Source: Paraescarpia echinospica
Lineage: Eukaryota; Annelida; Polychaeta; Sabellida; Siboglinidae
Assembly: GCA_020002185.1 (NCBI GenBank)
Contig: CM034531.1
Coordinates: 72,965,145-73,029,144, forward strand
Length of the DNA: 64,000 nucleotides
Direction: 5' to 3'
The notes beneath the pieces were generated by a model, which saw nothing but the letters and a program-made list of their open reading frames with translations, did not search any database and was not told the DNA's origin. This document shows positions 33,039 through 42,836 of this stretch, in pieces. Each line of letters begins with the position of its first letter. Position 1 is the first letter of the stretch. The position numbers were made by a program, and so were the translations under genes.

Positions 33039-33320
33039 ATGAACTCGTGCTCCCTTTTTACCTGTCTATTTGATCCATTGCTCCCTTTTTACGTGTCTAT
33101 TTGCTCCATTGCTCCCTTTTCATGTGTCATTTTGCTCCATTGCTCCCTTTTTATATGTCTGTTTGCTCCATTGCTCCCTTTTTACGTGTCTATTTGCTCC
33201 CTTTTTACCTGTCTATTTGCTCCATTGCTCCCTTTTTACGTGTCTATTTGCTCCATTGCTCCCTTTTTACGTGTCTATTTGCTCCATTGCTCCCTTTTTA
33301 CCTGTCTATTTGCTCCCTTT
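33039..33320. repeat. TGCTCCCTTTTTACGTGTCTATT minisatellite
   Basis: About nine imperfect copies, with units of about 31 bases (with an inserted TGCTCCAT) or 23 bases. All plus frames stay open and give long repetitive ORFs that I do not treat as genes. Confidence 0.92.
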
Positions 33321-33378
33321 TGTAAGTTTAAACGTGTGTTGGTACGTTTGATTGGACGTTTGTCAGTGAAAGTTTACA

Positions 33379-33540
33379 CTAGTCCGTAGTTTTATGTGAT
33401 GTCTCAACTGTAGTCTCGTGTAATATCTCGTCTATAGTCTCGTCTCTTGTCTCGTCCGTACTCTCATGTGATGTCTCATCCGTAGTCTCGTGCGATATCT
33501 CGTCCGTTGTCGCAGTAACCCGTCTATTCCGAGTTTCTTG
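33379..33540. repeat. GTCTCGTCCGTAGTCTCGTG short-period repeat
   Basis: A 12-24 base periodicity of (G/A)TCTCGT(C/G) words. In the minus frame it translates to Asp-Glu-Thr/Ser-His repeats (ORF 33618-33379). It lies just past the 3' end of the NADAR gene region. Confidence 0.75.
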
Positions 33541-33737
33541 TCCCGTAAAGAGGTCGACTTTGCCTGTTTGTGTAAGGCTTTGGATTACACTGAAAAAGAC
33601 ACAAGATGAGGTTTGCACCTTTTATTCATGTACAACACAAATGTATTTACATGTCACGCTCCATAACTGCAAGAACCAGAGACTGAACATTGTGTCGTCA
33701 CTACTATGACACAGAGTCTTGCAATGAGCTGTCGATA

Positions 33738-34392
33738 TTATACAACGCCGTGTCTACAAGTAGTTGTCGCGGATACTGCACAATAGTTTTCCGAGAGTGT
33801 TTCGTCCATTTTTTTAGCCACGACCAAGTCCCCAAAAGCCCTCTTTCGATGATACACGCTCCACCAGTTCAGCATTTCCGGTTGCCAACAATACGGCTCG
33901 CAAATCCTTTGACGCCTTGAACTTTGCGAGGAGCAAATGTCGCATCCAGTGAACACGGACATCGTTCCAACCAGATCTCGTCTCTCCAATCTGTTTGCTT
34001 TTCCGTTTTGCCAAGTGTGCATGCTTCGCAGCTTTGATGCGCTCTGCGCATTCGACGTCGCCGTGATACAATGCCTTCCTGTGTTGATAGGCATGCTCGA
34101 CCAATTAAAGACCCGACCGAATGCTTCGACCCTGCATAAGTAAAGGTTTTACAAGGGAGAGTCGGTCCCTGAAAATTCAACTCGTTTCGGTTTCACAGCG
34201 ACCTCCGATTCGGGTCGAGGTTCCGGTTCCGGTGCGTACAGGCTTGACGGTACGACTGGTTGGTTTGACAGACGATGAATGTGGATGGCTGGCAGATGCT
34301 TCGAACGGTCGGTTAGTTGGTTCGTCTACGTTGCTGTCACTGAAGGCTGCAGGAGCATGGTAGTTGGCTGTTTCCAACATGATGTTAGCCAT
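33738..34392 (-). pseudogene. NADAR (YbiA-like) domain protein
   Basis: The ATG at 34392 lies about 50 bases below a TATA box and opens a Ser/Pro-rich N-terminus of about 70 residues. After a stop/frameshift near 34180 the domain begins (LPCKTFTYAGSKHSVGSL). Another frameshift near 34100 leads to the family core: EHAYQHRKALYHGD, AERIKAAKHAHLAK, W(N)DVRVHWMRHLLLAKF, LRAVLLATGNAELVE and finally FWGLGR at about 33820. NADAR proteins are N-glycosidases acting on ADP-ribose or related NAD-derived metabolites; the EHAYQ and FWG.G motifs are the recognisable signature. The copy needs two or three frame repairs. It is the clearest cargo gene of the 7.25-kb element. Confidence 0.8.
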
Positions 34393-34437
34393 GTTGTCGT
34401 CGTGATACGAATGATGGTTCGACTGATAGAGCTCCGT

Positions 34438-34485
34438 GCTTATATAGTTAGTGAATGTGCCGAAAAGTCACGTGGGCGTGCCGAA
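34438..34485 (-). promoter_or_regulatory. TATA promoter and shared 19-bp motif of the NADAR gene
   Basis: The minus strand has CTATATAAGC at 34447-34438, about 50 bases before the NADAR ATG. Some 20 bases further upstream is the motif GTCACGTGGGCGTGCCGAA (plus orientation 34467-34485), followed outward by ACGGACTTCAAAGT. It matches the two copies near 30.6 kb. It includes an E-box CACGTG and a GGGCGTG half-site. Shared position and sequence suggest co-regulated genes. Confidence 0.65.
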
Positions 34486-34499
34486 CGAACACGGACTTC

Positions 34500-35433
34500 A
34501 AAGTAGACATTATAGGTACAGACTGTAGGGTGAATCATTGATGTTTGGTTTGATTGCCGGAGCCGATGACAGAGACGAAATAGTACACACAAATTGACAA
34601 ACACCTATTTGTTAATATAGGAAGCAGTCGACGTATGCTGGTAATAAGAGACATTGATAGGCAAACATTTACAAACAGGGTGATGGGCAGGTCGTAGATA
34701 TGTATGGTGATCAGAAATGACATAATTTGACTTATTTGATTAGTTCTCTATTCTTCGGGATTGGGCCTATTTTATGGTTATAAATGTATAGGTTAAGAGA
34801 GGCCTATACCTAAACAAATGGTCGACAACCTATAGGACATAAGAAAAGACACCATTGCGCATGCGCAATGACCTATTTAACGACGTCACTGACCTATTTA
34901 ATGACGTCTTTGACCTATTTTTATAGTAAAAAGAGAAAAAAGAAACAAGAGACATGAACTTAAGCAGTATCGATATTTGGTTCACTGACATGCGTCAGGG
35001 GGAGTTATTTGTACTTCTCTTTCAGTTCGTAACCTTTCCACCAAGGGGTGCCAATTTTCATAAATAAGGCGCACCAATTTTGGCAGTACTCCTACATTTA
35101 GTTCAACCCTTGTCCGTAAGGTGACACCACTTGTAGTTCACGACTTATCCACCAGGGAAAATTTAGTTCACGACATATCTGCCAGGGGGGAATATTTCAT
35201 GACCTATCCGCCAGGTTGCGCTACTGGTCAAACTAAGACGCACGATTGTTGGCAGTAGTGAACTCTGGTCCATATATTTAGTTGATAAAAATTCCACAGG
35301 GGCGCTATTTTAGTTTTTAAAAATCCACCAGTGTCGCTATTTTAGTTCACGACCTGTCCGCCAGGGGCGCCACTTGACATACATCCGGGTACTTGGCCTA
35401 CTTCCGGGTACTTGACCTTTGGCCTACATCTGG
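34500..35433. repeat. right part of the element: GACGTC words and GACC(T)ATCCGCCAGGG repeats
   Basis: No gene is recognised. At 34850-34930 GACCTATTTAA(C/T)GACGTC is repeated three times. At 35100-35370 the word TTAGTTCACGAC(C/A)TATCCGCCAGGGG recurs about five times with GCGC(T/C)A after it. At 35380-35440 CCGGGTACTTGGCCTAC-like words recur three times next to the right inverted repeat. Confidence 0.65.
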
Positions 35434-35498
35434 GTACTTTTCTACTTCCACCAACGGAAAACGGATAGCATCCCAGGTACTTAACCTATATTACAACT
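35434..35498 (-). repeat. right terminal inverted repeat of the 7.25-kb element
   Basis: Its complement starts AGTTGTAATATAGG, then TACCTGGGATGC, then ATCCGTTTTCCGTTG, matching the left end. The flanking CAC is at 35499-35501. Confidence 0.8.
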
Positions 35499-35501
35499 CA
35501 C

Positions 35502-36605
35502 AACAACGAAACGGATCTGTCTCTGTGTTCCCTTTCGGTGAACCTGCAAACGCGCCAGTCCTATCGGTTTCACTAAAGACTTGTTATGCATGACGAGTCT
35601 AATGTTTGTGTTCATCAACTTGCTGCATGAGTGATCTGCTGTTGCACATACGTAGTCCTGATATGGCAGGATGTCCACCGACGACCCTGTGTCCATGTGA
35701 AATGATACATCTGTTTTGCCATTTATTGTCAGTGTTACGTGTGCTTTCGTCTTACGTTCACAGCCCACTGTGTGCATGTTCGCTTATTCGACCATTTGAT
35801 GAGTAGCTGCGCTTCTGCACATCTTAGCGAAGTGATTTAGTTTTCCGCACACATGGCAAGTGGCGCCACGCGCGGGACACTTTTCCTTCCGTTTTGGATG
35901 TATACCTGCTAGTGTTAGGTGTGAACTTGCTAGTACTCGAACGTCTAGATCTGTTGTATTTTCTTGTAAGATTGTCATAGTTTGCATTGTATGGACTTGC
36001 AGCTGTTGGCTTGACTGGCGCCGCCTTGTGCCGGACTGAGTGAATGGTCATTTCTGTACTTATTTCTTGTGCACGTGTGTGTGTCATTTGCAATGTTTTC
36101 AATATGGCAATGCAAGTTTCCAGATTTAGGTCTCCCTTTGCAAGCAACTTTTCTCTTGTCTTATCGTCCTTTATACCTATGACCAACCTGTCTCGAATCA
36201 GTCTCTCTCTCAAAGTCACAAAATTACAAGTGGCTGACAGCTTTTATAGCTCTGTTATATAGGCTTCTACCGTCTCACCTGCATTTTGCGATCTGTTGAA
36301 GAATCTGTATGATTAATCGGTTTCATTGGACTTGGCAATGCAGTTGTCATCAAATTTCTGTATGACGACATCGATCTTTTTCTTGTCTTCGTCCTCTTGC
36401 CACTGGAATGTTTCATACAGATCTACTCCTTCCGCACCTAATACGTTAAAAAACGCTGCCACTCTGACCATGTCATCTTCTTTCGCTATTTTCGTCGTCT
36501 CGTCGTCTCATAGTATCTCCATTCCCTCTTGAATATCCGCCATGATTCTCCTCTGTTTTCCAAGGAGAGCTGATTCGGCACTTTTGCGGTCAATCCTCCA
36601 CTCAT
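35502..36605 (-). pseudogene. Gag and protease (element G7)
   Basis: Gag begins at the ATG at 36605 (MSGGLTAKVPNQLSLENRGE), 57 bases after the primer-binding site. It is frameshifted or stopped near 36490 and resumes at 36219-35824 (LIRDRLVIGIKDDKTREKLL). One canonical zinc knuckle (CHVCGKLNHFAKMC) lies at about 35860-35820. The protease is open at 35777-35502, with VSFHMDTGSSVDILPY containing the DTG active site, up to the exact point where the 7.25-kb element interrupts it. Confidence 0.9.
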
Positions 36606-36647
36606 CTTGTACGCGTCTTCTTCGGGTTCTTCTGTGACTTGTACTAT

Positions 36648-36662
36648 CCTATTACCGACACC
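36648..36662 (-). promoter_or_regulatory. primer-binding site of G7
   Basis: Directly after the 5' LTR end (CGTTATAT) the minus strand reads GGTGTCGGTAATAGG; with the last LTR base it gives TGG, as expected for a tRNA 3' CCA complement. The tRNA species was not determined. Confidence 0.65.
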
Positions 36663-36869
36663 ATATAACGATAATGCATATATAAGTCGATTCGATGTAT
36701 TTAACAATACTTTATTGCCGACTTTGTTTCGTTTACACCGGGTCACCGCGCATCATGGTGCCAACACACAACACGACGTTGGCTTTTTGTGTAGCCACGG
36801 TCATGCTAAGTTCCACCTAATTCGCCAGGTGGCGTTTCAGTTTATCACGTTAATTGTGATATCGTCACA
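36663..36869 (-). repeat. 5' LTR of G7
   Basis: It starts TGTGACGATATCACA at 36869 and ends at 36663. It matches the LTR at 26245-26446 except for roughly eight substitutions and a 5-base insertion (TTCGA). ACTT follows at 36870-36873 as target duplication. Confidence 0.9.
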
Positions 36870-36873
36870 ACTT

Positions 36874-37840
36874 CTACGCCTTCTAGGCTTTCTACGAGCT
36901 CGTGCATCGTGCAGCCATTCTTCTGGAGCTGAGCTGAGCTGATTCCAAATGGCATACGCGCCCAACGGAATCATCCGAAAATATGTTTTGTAGCCTGATT
37001 CTTCGTCAAGACGTGTTTCCCAAAACCTTTCCTTTGCGTCTACCACTGTAAATCCCTTTGCATTTATCAGTCTTGTAGCCACTTCCTCGATAGTTGGCAT
37101 CTGATAATGCTCACGGCGAATAGCTTTGTTAAAATCGCACGGATCGAGGGAGATTCTAAGCTCGTTTGACTTCATAACAACCAGCATACTCGACACCCAT
37201 TCTGTCGGCTCTGTTGCAAGTGTGATGATGTCACGCTCCACCATTTCTTCGAGTTTTGCCTTAACTTTGTCACGCAGTGGCACTGGTAGTCGACGAGGTG
37301 CGTGAATCACAGGTTTCACAGTATCATCTGTAACGTTAAGATGTTCTCTTGGAAGATTCCCGAGTCCTTCAAAAACGTCATGATATTCTGTGAGCAGACC
37401 ATCTGTTCTAGTTGCTGATTGTTGTTTCTCTGTTGTATGTATAGCGGTGCTCAAGGATGTGCACGGCGCAGCACGTGCTTTTGCACGAGGTGAATTGTTC
37501 GCATCTGATATATTGTTCACGGTGTTAACAACAATATCACTGTCGTTGATCCTGACGATGCCAAGCTGCGTAAAAAGACTTCAGTGACATAAATAGCGCG
37601 AAGTCATCGTTTGAGATGTTGAAGGTCAACACATCTTGTTTCTCGCGACGCCATATTGTTACAGTGACTGTTCCCAATATTTGATACCGTTCCCCTGTGT
37701 ATGTTCTGATGAACTTAAGTGTGCAACGCTGCACATCCCTCATCCTGTAGTCTTCTGTCGCTCGACCGTAAGTTTTCCTTGAAAGGACGTTACATTCAGC
37801 CCCATTACCGATACGAAATTGAACCTGACTCTAAGTTCTG
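36874..37840 (-). pseudogene. protease and N-terminal RT (element G6, 5' part)
   Basis: The protease lies about 37840-37540. Its active site, normally DTGA, reads IGNGAECNV, so the catalytic Asp is replaced by Gly. RT follows at 37520-36874: VKPVIHAPRRLPVPLRDKV, TEPTEWVSSMLVVMK, LRISLDPCDFNKAIRREHY, FTVVDAKERFW (motif A Asp kept), and SSAPEEW. A frameshift precedes MHELVESLEGVEV, which ends at the ACTT duplication and continues at 26240 in the other half of the split gene. Confidence 0.88.
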
Positions 37841-38511
37841 GGTCGGCCAACTTTCATCGTTATCACCCCTCGCGATTTATTTCCAACCAATCCAACGTAG
37901 AATACTTCTTTGCTTAAGACATTTGCTGTATGTGGGGTGCGTGTGGTGTTGCGTACTCTGCATTTTGCTTGGAAATGATTCTTTCTGCTGCATTTTCTAC
38001 AGGTTTGCCCATACGCGGGGCATTCACGTTTCGCATGCTGACGTCCGCAGTACTTGCATTCAGGATATCCATCTGTCACAGACTCTTACTTTGTTATCGC
38101 GCAATCCCTGTATCGGTCGGTCGCGTAAGATTTCGTCATGATTACAGTTCTTTTCTATGGTGCGTAGTTCAGTGACATGTGCTGCTACGCTGTCAACTGC
38201 TTCTTGTATGCAATTGTTAAAACGATATATTTCGTATATCACCTGAGTGCGTGGCTCAAAGTAATTGTCAAATTCTAACAAAACATAAATTGTCTGATCT
38301 GGACTTTCGTCCCAAGTGTCATACACTCTGGCCGCTTCTTCTCCTATGACTGACAGCAATGTTACAATGCGCACTTTTTGTTCCTGTTTGCATACTGCCG
38401 AAACTACCTCGTAGCGCTGCCAAATTCGTTTCCACTCTCTACATCTGGTGGCTAAATTTTTAGTTTCCATCGACAACTGTTTGGGAAACGGAATTGCCGG
38501 TGGCATAACCA
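37841..38511 (-). pseudogene. Gag (element G6)
   Basis: Gag starts around MVMPPAIPFPKQLSMETK (about 38510). It continues through a capsid-like helical region (EWKRIWQRYEVVSAV, ARVYDTWDE, LLEFDNYFEP, YRFNNCIQE). After a frameshift near 38080 come two zinc knuckles: CKYCGRQHAKREC (CX2CX3HX4C) and CRKCSRKNHFQAKC (CX2CX4HX4C) at about 38060-37960. The 5' UTR and LTR are not recognisable; an AT-rich palindrome lies immediately upstream. Confidence 0.88.
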
Positions 38512-38518
38512 TATAACA

Positions 38519-38567
38519 TTCGTGGTATGTCAACCCTGTCTGGATCTGCGGTAGCCCCATCCCGTGC

Positions 38568-38599
<32 letters not shown>

Positions 38600-38684
38600 C
38601 AGCTTGTATATATTTATATACGATATATATATATATCGCACGGGATGGCTACCGCAGATCCAGACAGGGTTGACATACCACGAA
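38519..38684. repeat. 166-bp palindrome with TA-repeat loop
   Basis: Arms of about 62 bases (38519-38580 and 38622-38684) are reverse complements except for a 2-base CC insertion in the left arm. They begin TTCGTGGTATGTCAACCC and end in GTGCGATATATA. The loop is a (TA)n/TATATG tract. It would form a stable hairpin. It could be a small foldback/MITE element inserted in the G6 leader. Confidence 0.9.
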
Positions 38685-38760
38685 TATATATATATATATA
38701 TAAATTTAGCGATCGCCACACAAAATACGTTATTTTTAATCCAACAGTTTTATCCATAAA

Positions 38761-39612
38761 ATGAAAAAAATACAGACGCTTTCAATTTCTGTGGCATTTT
38801 CAACTTTCACAGTTTCAGTTCAGTCTCTTTCCTCGCTGCATGTTGGGTTGGCAATCAGTTTCGTTGCTATCTCGCTATTCTTAACGATGCATCCGACAAC
38901 CATCGGAAAGAATTTATCACCCCCCTCATGGCTGCCGTTTGTGCCGATGATGAATGGACCACTTCTCATTGAAGAAGCTACAGTGTCTACCTCTTCTCGG
39001 GCGCACCACTTAAGAATGGCAGTCGTTTTCGTGCAGCAGCATCCGTATTCCCGTGCAACACGTTTGCCGGGGAAAAACATTTCTCATACATTTTCCGACA
39101 TGGTCAGCACCGCAGAAAACAACGTTGTGTTCCACTAGAACTTGGCTGAAAAATGTCTCTACACAGATCACGTCGATATCTTGTTGTTGCAGTCTGTTCC
39201 TATCGGGAAAAAATGTTGAAATTTGTCTAGTGTCCGATTTCCTACAGTCAATGTGGCGCTTCGATCCCACGTGTCGCTTGACGTCGTTCAGCCCTCCATG
39301 CGAAACAATGACGTCCATTGCGCACACGGTACATCGTACGTGATGCTGACTGATTGCCGACCGCACGATGCATGGGTATGAATCCGTGTAATCTCCCCTG
39401 AACTTCTAGACAGGAGTGCGTTGTTTTTTCTGTTGTTTTGTCTCCGCTTCGTCTTCTCTCTCTTTCCTTTTCGGCGCCATCCTGCTCAGTGTCTGTAGTG
39501 TTGAACATCTGAGCCAATCAAAATCTTTGTTCTTGTCTTCGTTTGAAAAGACTTGCCATGATTGGCTGATCCCTAACGAGTTCACATCTATTTTTAGGTA
39601 CTCATCCCGCAT
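38761..39612 (-). pseudogene. hAT-type transposase remnant with BED-like finger
   Basis: A basic/acidic N-terminus starts at the ATG at 39480 (MAPKRKEREDEAETKQQKKQ). After a frameshift a BED-like zinc finger follows (RCTVCAMDVIVSHGG, then DVKRHVGSKRH) at about 39340-39250. Then comes VETFFSQVLVEHNV and, in another frame, the start of the catalytic domain (MFFPGKRVAREYGC, TKTTAILKW, PFIIGTNGSHEGGDKFFPMV; about 39080-38880). The first catalytic Asp of the hAT triad appears as Asn in GTNGS. The remaining two thirds of the transposase and both terminal repeats are missing. Confidence 0.75.
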
Positions 39613-41690
39613 TTTCTCTCGCTCTCATGCGTCATGCACAGAACAACAGGCACAAGACGAAGTCAACAACATTATGCTCGATGGTTTTATTTCATCCGTA
39701 GCATTTTTCATCTGACCGTAACAGCGTACCAATGGATTCTCGCCAGTAGCATGCTACTGCGAAACCGTAGAAGTTGGCAGCTCTGCATAAGACCCATTCA
39801 TGATTCATCAAACTTTAGGGTGCAGCATTCTTATCACCCAGATCAATATAGTGTTAGTAAAAGAATTAATGGCGTCTATTTTTCCACCAATCTGACGTAA
39901 ATTAAATAATTGTATTTCACACTACAACGCTAGCATGTTTTATTAACTGTATTTGTATAGGCCTAAAACACTCTTCACTTTACAATACAATATATTGTGC
40001 ATATATATAAGAACAATCTTTTGTATACAAGTACGATATCTAACCAGGTAATTTCTCTTCATCTTTCTCTCCGAAGTATGCCGAGGTCAGTATTGTCTTC
40101 TCATTACTCCACTTGGTATACTTTCTTTCCCGAACTGCAATGGAAAACAACAAATGTTACTTGTGGGAATCAATTTACATTAAATGTAATTCAAAATATA
40201 TAAATACAATCGAACCTTGCTTTACGGTCACCTCAGTAATACAGCCACCTCGTAATTAAGGTCACCCTAGGGTAGTGCCAAGTCATTTCTGTAACAGTGA
40301 CGTATAGGAAATCAAACAAACAATAACCTCTCTCTAATTCATGTACACATTAACAGGCAGGAATTATAATCATCTCTCATAGGCTCCATTTCTGCGCTGG
40401 TACTCTGGCCACCAGAAGTCGCACAGCCGCCAAAGCCTACAAATCAAATGTCGTGCGGACATTTTAGTTTTAAACTTTATTCATACACATATTAACTGTC
40501 AACTGAAGACTCTCAATGGCTCCATTTGCTACTCGTTTCTTGCAGGCGCACACCCACCTGTGGTATTCCACGGAGCATTTATTACTTACTAAGTATTCTG
40601 GAACACACGGTTTCTGCCTTACGGAACCATAATATGCAGTTTTCGCCAACAATTTTTGAAATCGTTCAGCGTATCAATATTATCAACGAGAACCACTTAT
40701 ATCATCAATGGCAAACAAGCAAAGTGTCAAGTGAGTTGTTCAATGTTCGTAAGACGATAATCACTTCACGCGCCAAACGGAAGCACTCGGTTTCTGCCTC
40801 ATGGATATGGCAAGCCGTAGATGGCAATAAATTAGTTTAATGCGTAAACTTCACAGGGTCGTTGTGTGTCGATAATTTTCATGGGATGATTAATGAAAAT
40901 ATATGCATACATTATAAGCTGCTGAAGCTAATTTGTAATTAATATTTCTGCAAATTGTAAGTATTGAATTACAAAGACGACATTTCTTTTTGTGTAAAAG
41001 AAAGCATTTATTAGCAGTCTGTATGTCTTACGTACACTTCTTTTCTTTTTTATGTGGTTGCTGAAAAAACACAGATGCTTAATAAAATAAAAATATTTGC
41101 AAATTATTTTTAGTGTCGTTACAAAGTTGATTTATTGTTTAATAGTGACTTGCTACACCCCTTCCATACCTGTTGAAATAAATACTTGCAACATGTTTCA
41201 GTGCTTAAATATATAATGCTATTTAAATTAATATGACACGTTTTTCTAATTATTCTAGTTTTTATGACAATACTGGCTTGCCATATTTCTTATATATGTG
41301 CTGAACAAAATACTTGCAAAATATGTTTCGGTGAAGTTATGATGTTAGCTAAAACTAATGCGTTTCCTATGTTATAATAAAACGCATTCTACATATTATT
41401 CTAACTTTTTGACAACACAGGCTTGACATACATCTTCCATATAAGGCAATTACATTTCACGTGGGCAGTCCGAGAACTCGCACCAGCAGACAATGAAAAT
41501 AATTTTCAGCAAATATACAACGGTGATTTTAATCTAGGTATTATGTAATACGCGCGTTCCATCTTGTGTTATACATCTAAACATGTTTCCACAAACCTGA
41601 AACGGCAGCATTTTCATGGATTTTTTGGTCGTGTTTGATTTTCCCGCTAGACGGCTCTGATGCTTGATAAAGTTGATCTCGCGAAACGCG
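39613..41690. other. no gene recognised
   Basis: The region is AT-rich with ORFs up to 104 codons and no motif I recognise. At 40204-40275 AATCGAACCTTGCTTTACGGTCACC followed by AATACAGCCACCTCG resembles the ends of Tigger/pogo elements; no partner end was found. Confidence 0.4.
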
Positions 41691-41698
41691 CTTGTATT

Positions 41699-41885
41699 CA
41701 AATGGCTTAGTGGCCTACCTAGCGGCGAGATCTTGCGAGATCTCAGATGGAGCAGAAACTGAGATAGGACAGGAACCAAAAAAATTCCACAGGAGGCGTC
41801 TTGCCCCATTTAGTGTGGGGCAACCGGCCCCCAAGGGGCGTCTTGCTCCAATGAGAAATTGTGGTGAAACAAACATAAACGACTC
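41699..41885. repeat. partial copies of flanking and internal pogo-region repeats
   Basis: 41699-41770 (ATGGCTTAGTGGCCTACCTA...) matches 44311-44390. Then 41775-41885 (GGCGTCTTGCCCC...AACCGGCCCCCAAGGGGCGT...) matches 42303-42422 inside the pogo-type element. So pieces of the element and of its right flank are joined here, probably the scar of an older copy. Confidence 0.8.
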
Positions 41886-42513
41886 GCTCGTGGTTTTGAG
41901 CCCCGTGGCTTTGGTCTCCAGCATTGCCGTTTCAATTTCGTTTCTTTACCTTCCTCCTGCTTTTATCGAAAGGAAACCCGAATAACCGTATACCAGTTTC
42001 GCTACAATTATAGCATCCCCAAGCAGAATATCACGGCATTGCGCCCTGTTCTGCCTGACGACGCGTTGCACCGAAAATGGCGTCCATAGTCATCGACCAA
42101 TCAAAAACCGGAACCTCAATGGCCAAACTTTATAGGGTAGGGTGGGGCATGGAGCCCCCCTTAAGGGAAAATGGGCATATTTAAGCATACAGTGAAAATG
42201 TTGAGGTTTTTGCGCTTGCACACGAATGCCGGGTACCTATTCCATGTTTCACCAAAGGCATTCTGTCATCTGACGGCACTAACTGTTATGATCGTCAATT
42301 TAAAAAAAATTCCACCGGAGGCGTCTTGCCCCATACGTGGGGCAAGACGCCCTTTAGTGTGGGGCAACCGGCCCCCAAGGGGCGTCTTGCCCCAATGAGA
42401 AATTGTGGTGAAACAAACATAAATTTAATCTGCAAAATGCGTTGAAAAATTTCAAATAAGAAATACGAACTTTATTAAAGGCAACAGATGAACAGATGGC
42501 ACATAATGCACAG

Positions 42514-42813
42514 TCAATCGCTCTCCGATTCACAGTTGGGACACGTAAAAAAGGCCTGTCCCGCGGTCCAATCTTCGTGGGCCCATTTCTTGCACAGTTG
42601 CACCTTGCACAGTTGCACCTTGCACACTTGCACCCACACCTCTCGTGATCTGCTGTCTTTGAATGGCTCTCCGCAGATAATGCAGGGCCATTCTTCCTCC
42701 TCGTTACTGGAGCTCACGCGCCTTTTCTTTGCCGTGTGTCCCTTCACTCCTGTCGCCAGGGACTTCTTCTTGAGCTTGAGTATGCGTTCTTTCTTCGCCT
42801 GCTGCATAGCCAA
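42514..42813 (-). pseudogene. Cys-rich C-terminal domain of the pogo-type protein
   Basis: Lys-rich sequence (AKKERILKLKKKSLATGVKG) is followed by a PHD/RING-like Cys-His cluster (WPCIICGEPF, CKKWAHEDWTAG, FFTCPNCESESD-stop). Such clusters close many jerky/Tigger-like transposases. A short tandem repeat inserts CKVQLCKVQLC in the middle. The distance to the N-terminal piece is only about 25 bases, so the catalytic domain has been excised or was replaced. Confidence 0.7.
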
Positions 42814-42836
42814 CCTGTTCTTATGCGGCGTCGATG

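Larger units (their letters stand above)
28244..35498. mobile_element. 7,255-bp inverted-repeat element carrying NADAR and C2H2 genes
   Basis: The block interrupts the protease gene of G7. Its ends are imperfect inverted repeats (left AGTAGTTATGTAGG, right complement AGTTGTAATATAGG, both followed by TACCTGGGATGC and ATCCGTTTT). It is flanked by CAC at 28241-28243 and at 35499-35501. Removing the block and one CAC restores the gypsy reading frame exactly, which supports these ends. The interior is mostly minisatellites and subterminal repeats. It has three coding regions: a small hydrophobic ORF (30342-30533), a C2H2-type ORF (32536-32997) and a NADAR gene (33738-34392), all minus strand. No transposase, integrase or polymerase is seen, so it is non-autonomous or an internally deleted larger element. 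Superfamily unassigned. Confidence 0.75.
26245..36869 (-). mobile_element. LTR retrotransposon G7 (Ty3/gypsy) with internal deletion and a 7.25-kb insert
   Basis: The element is bounded by two LTRs of 202 and 207 bases in the same orientation. It is flanked by a 4-bp target duplication, ACTT at 26241-26244 and 36870-36873. In element order it has 5' LTR (36663-36869), primer-binding site, Gag, protease, [inverted-repeat insert 28244-35498], start of RT, integrase, polypurine tract and 3' LTR (26245-26446). It sits inside the RT gene of G6. RT catalytic half and RNase H are deleted at about 27690, so it was probably mobilised in trans or decayed after insertion. I count about eight mismatches between LTRs plus a 5-base indel, which suggests moderate age. 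Confidence 0.85.

Noticed and set aside
33039..33389. Long overlapping plus-strand ORFs of Cys/Phe/Pro-rich sequence
   Set aside because: They are translations of the TGCTCCCTTTTTACGTGTC minisatellite; all frames are open because the repeat lacks stops.
28244..35498. Calling the 7.25-kb insert a Polinton/Maverick
   Set aside because: The AG...CT ends are suggestive, but the flanking duplication is 3 bp rather than 6, and no polymerase, integrase, protease or capsid gene is visible.
36663..36869. Treating this LTR as a solo LTR
   Set aside because: It is followed by a primer-binding site and a matching Gag, pairs with the LTR at 26245-26446, and both outer flanks carry ACTT.
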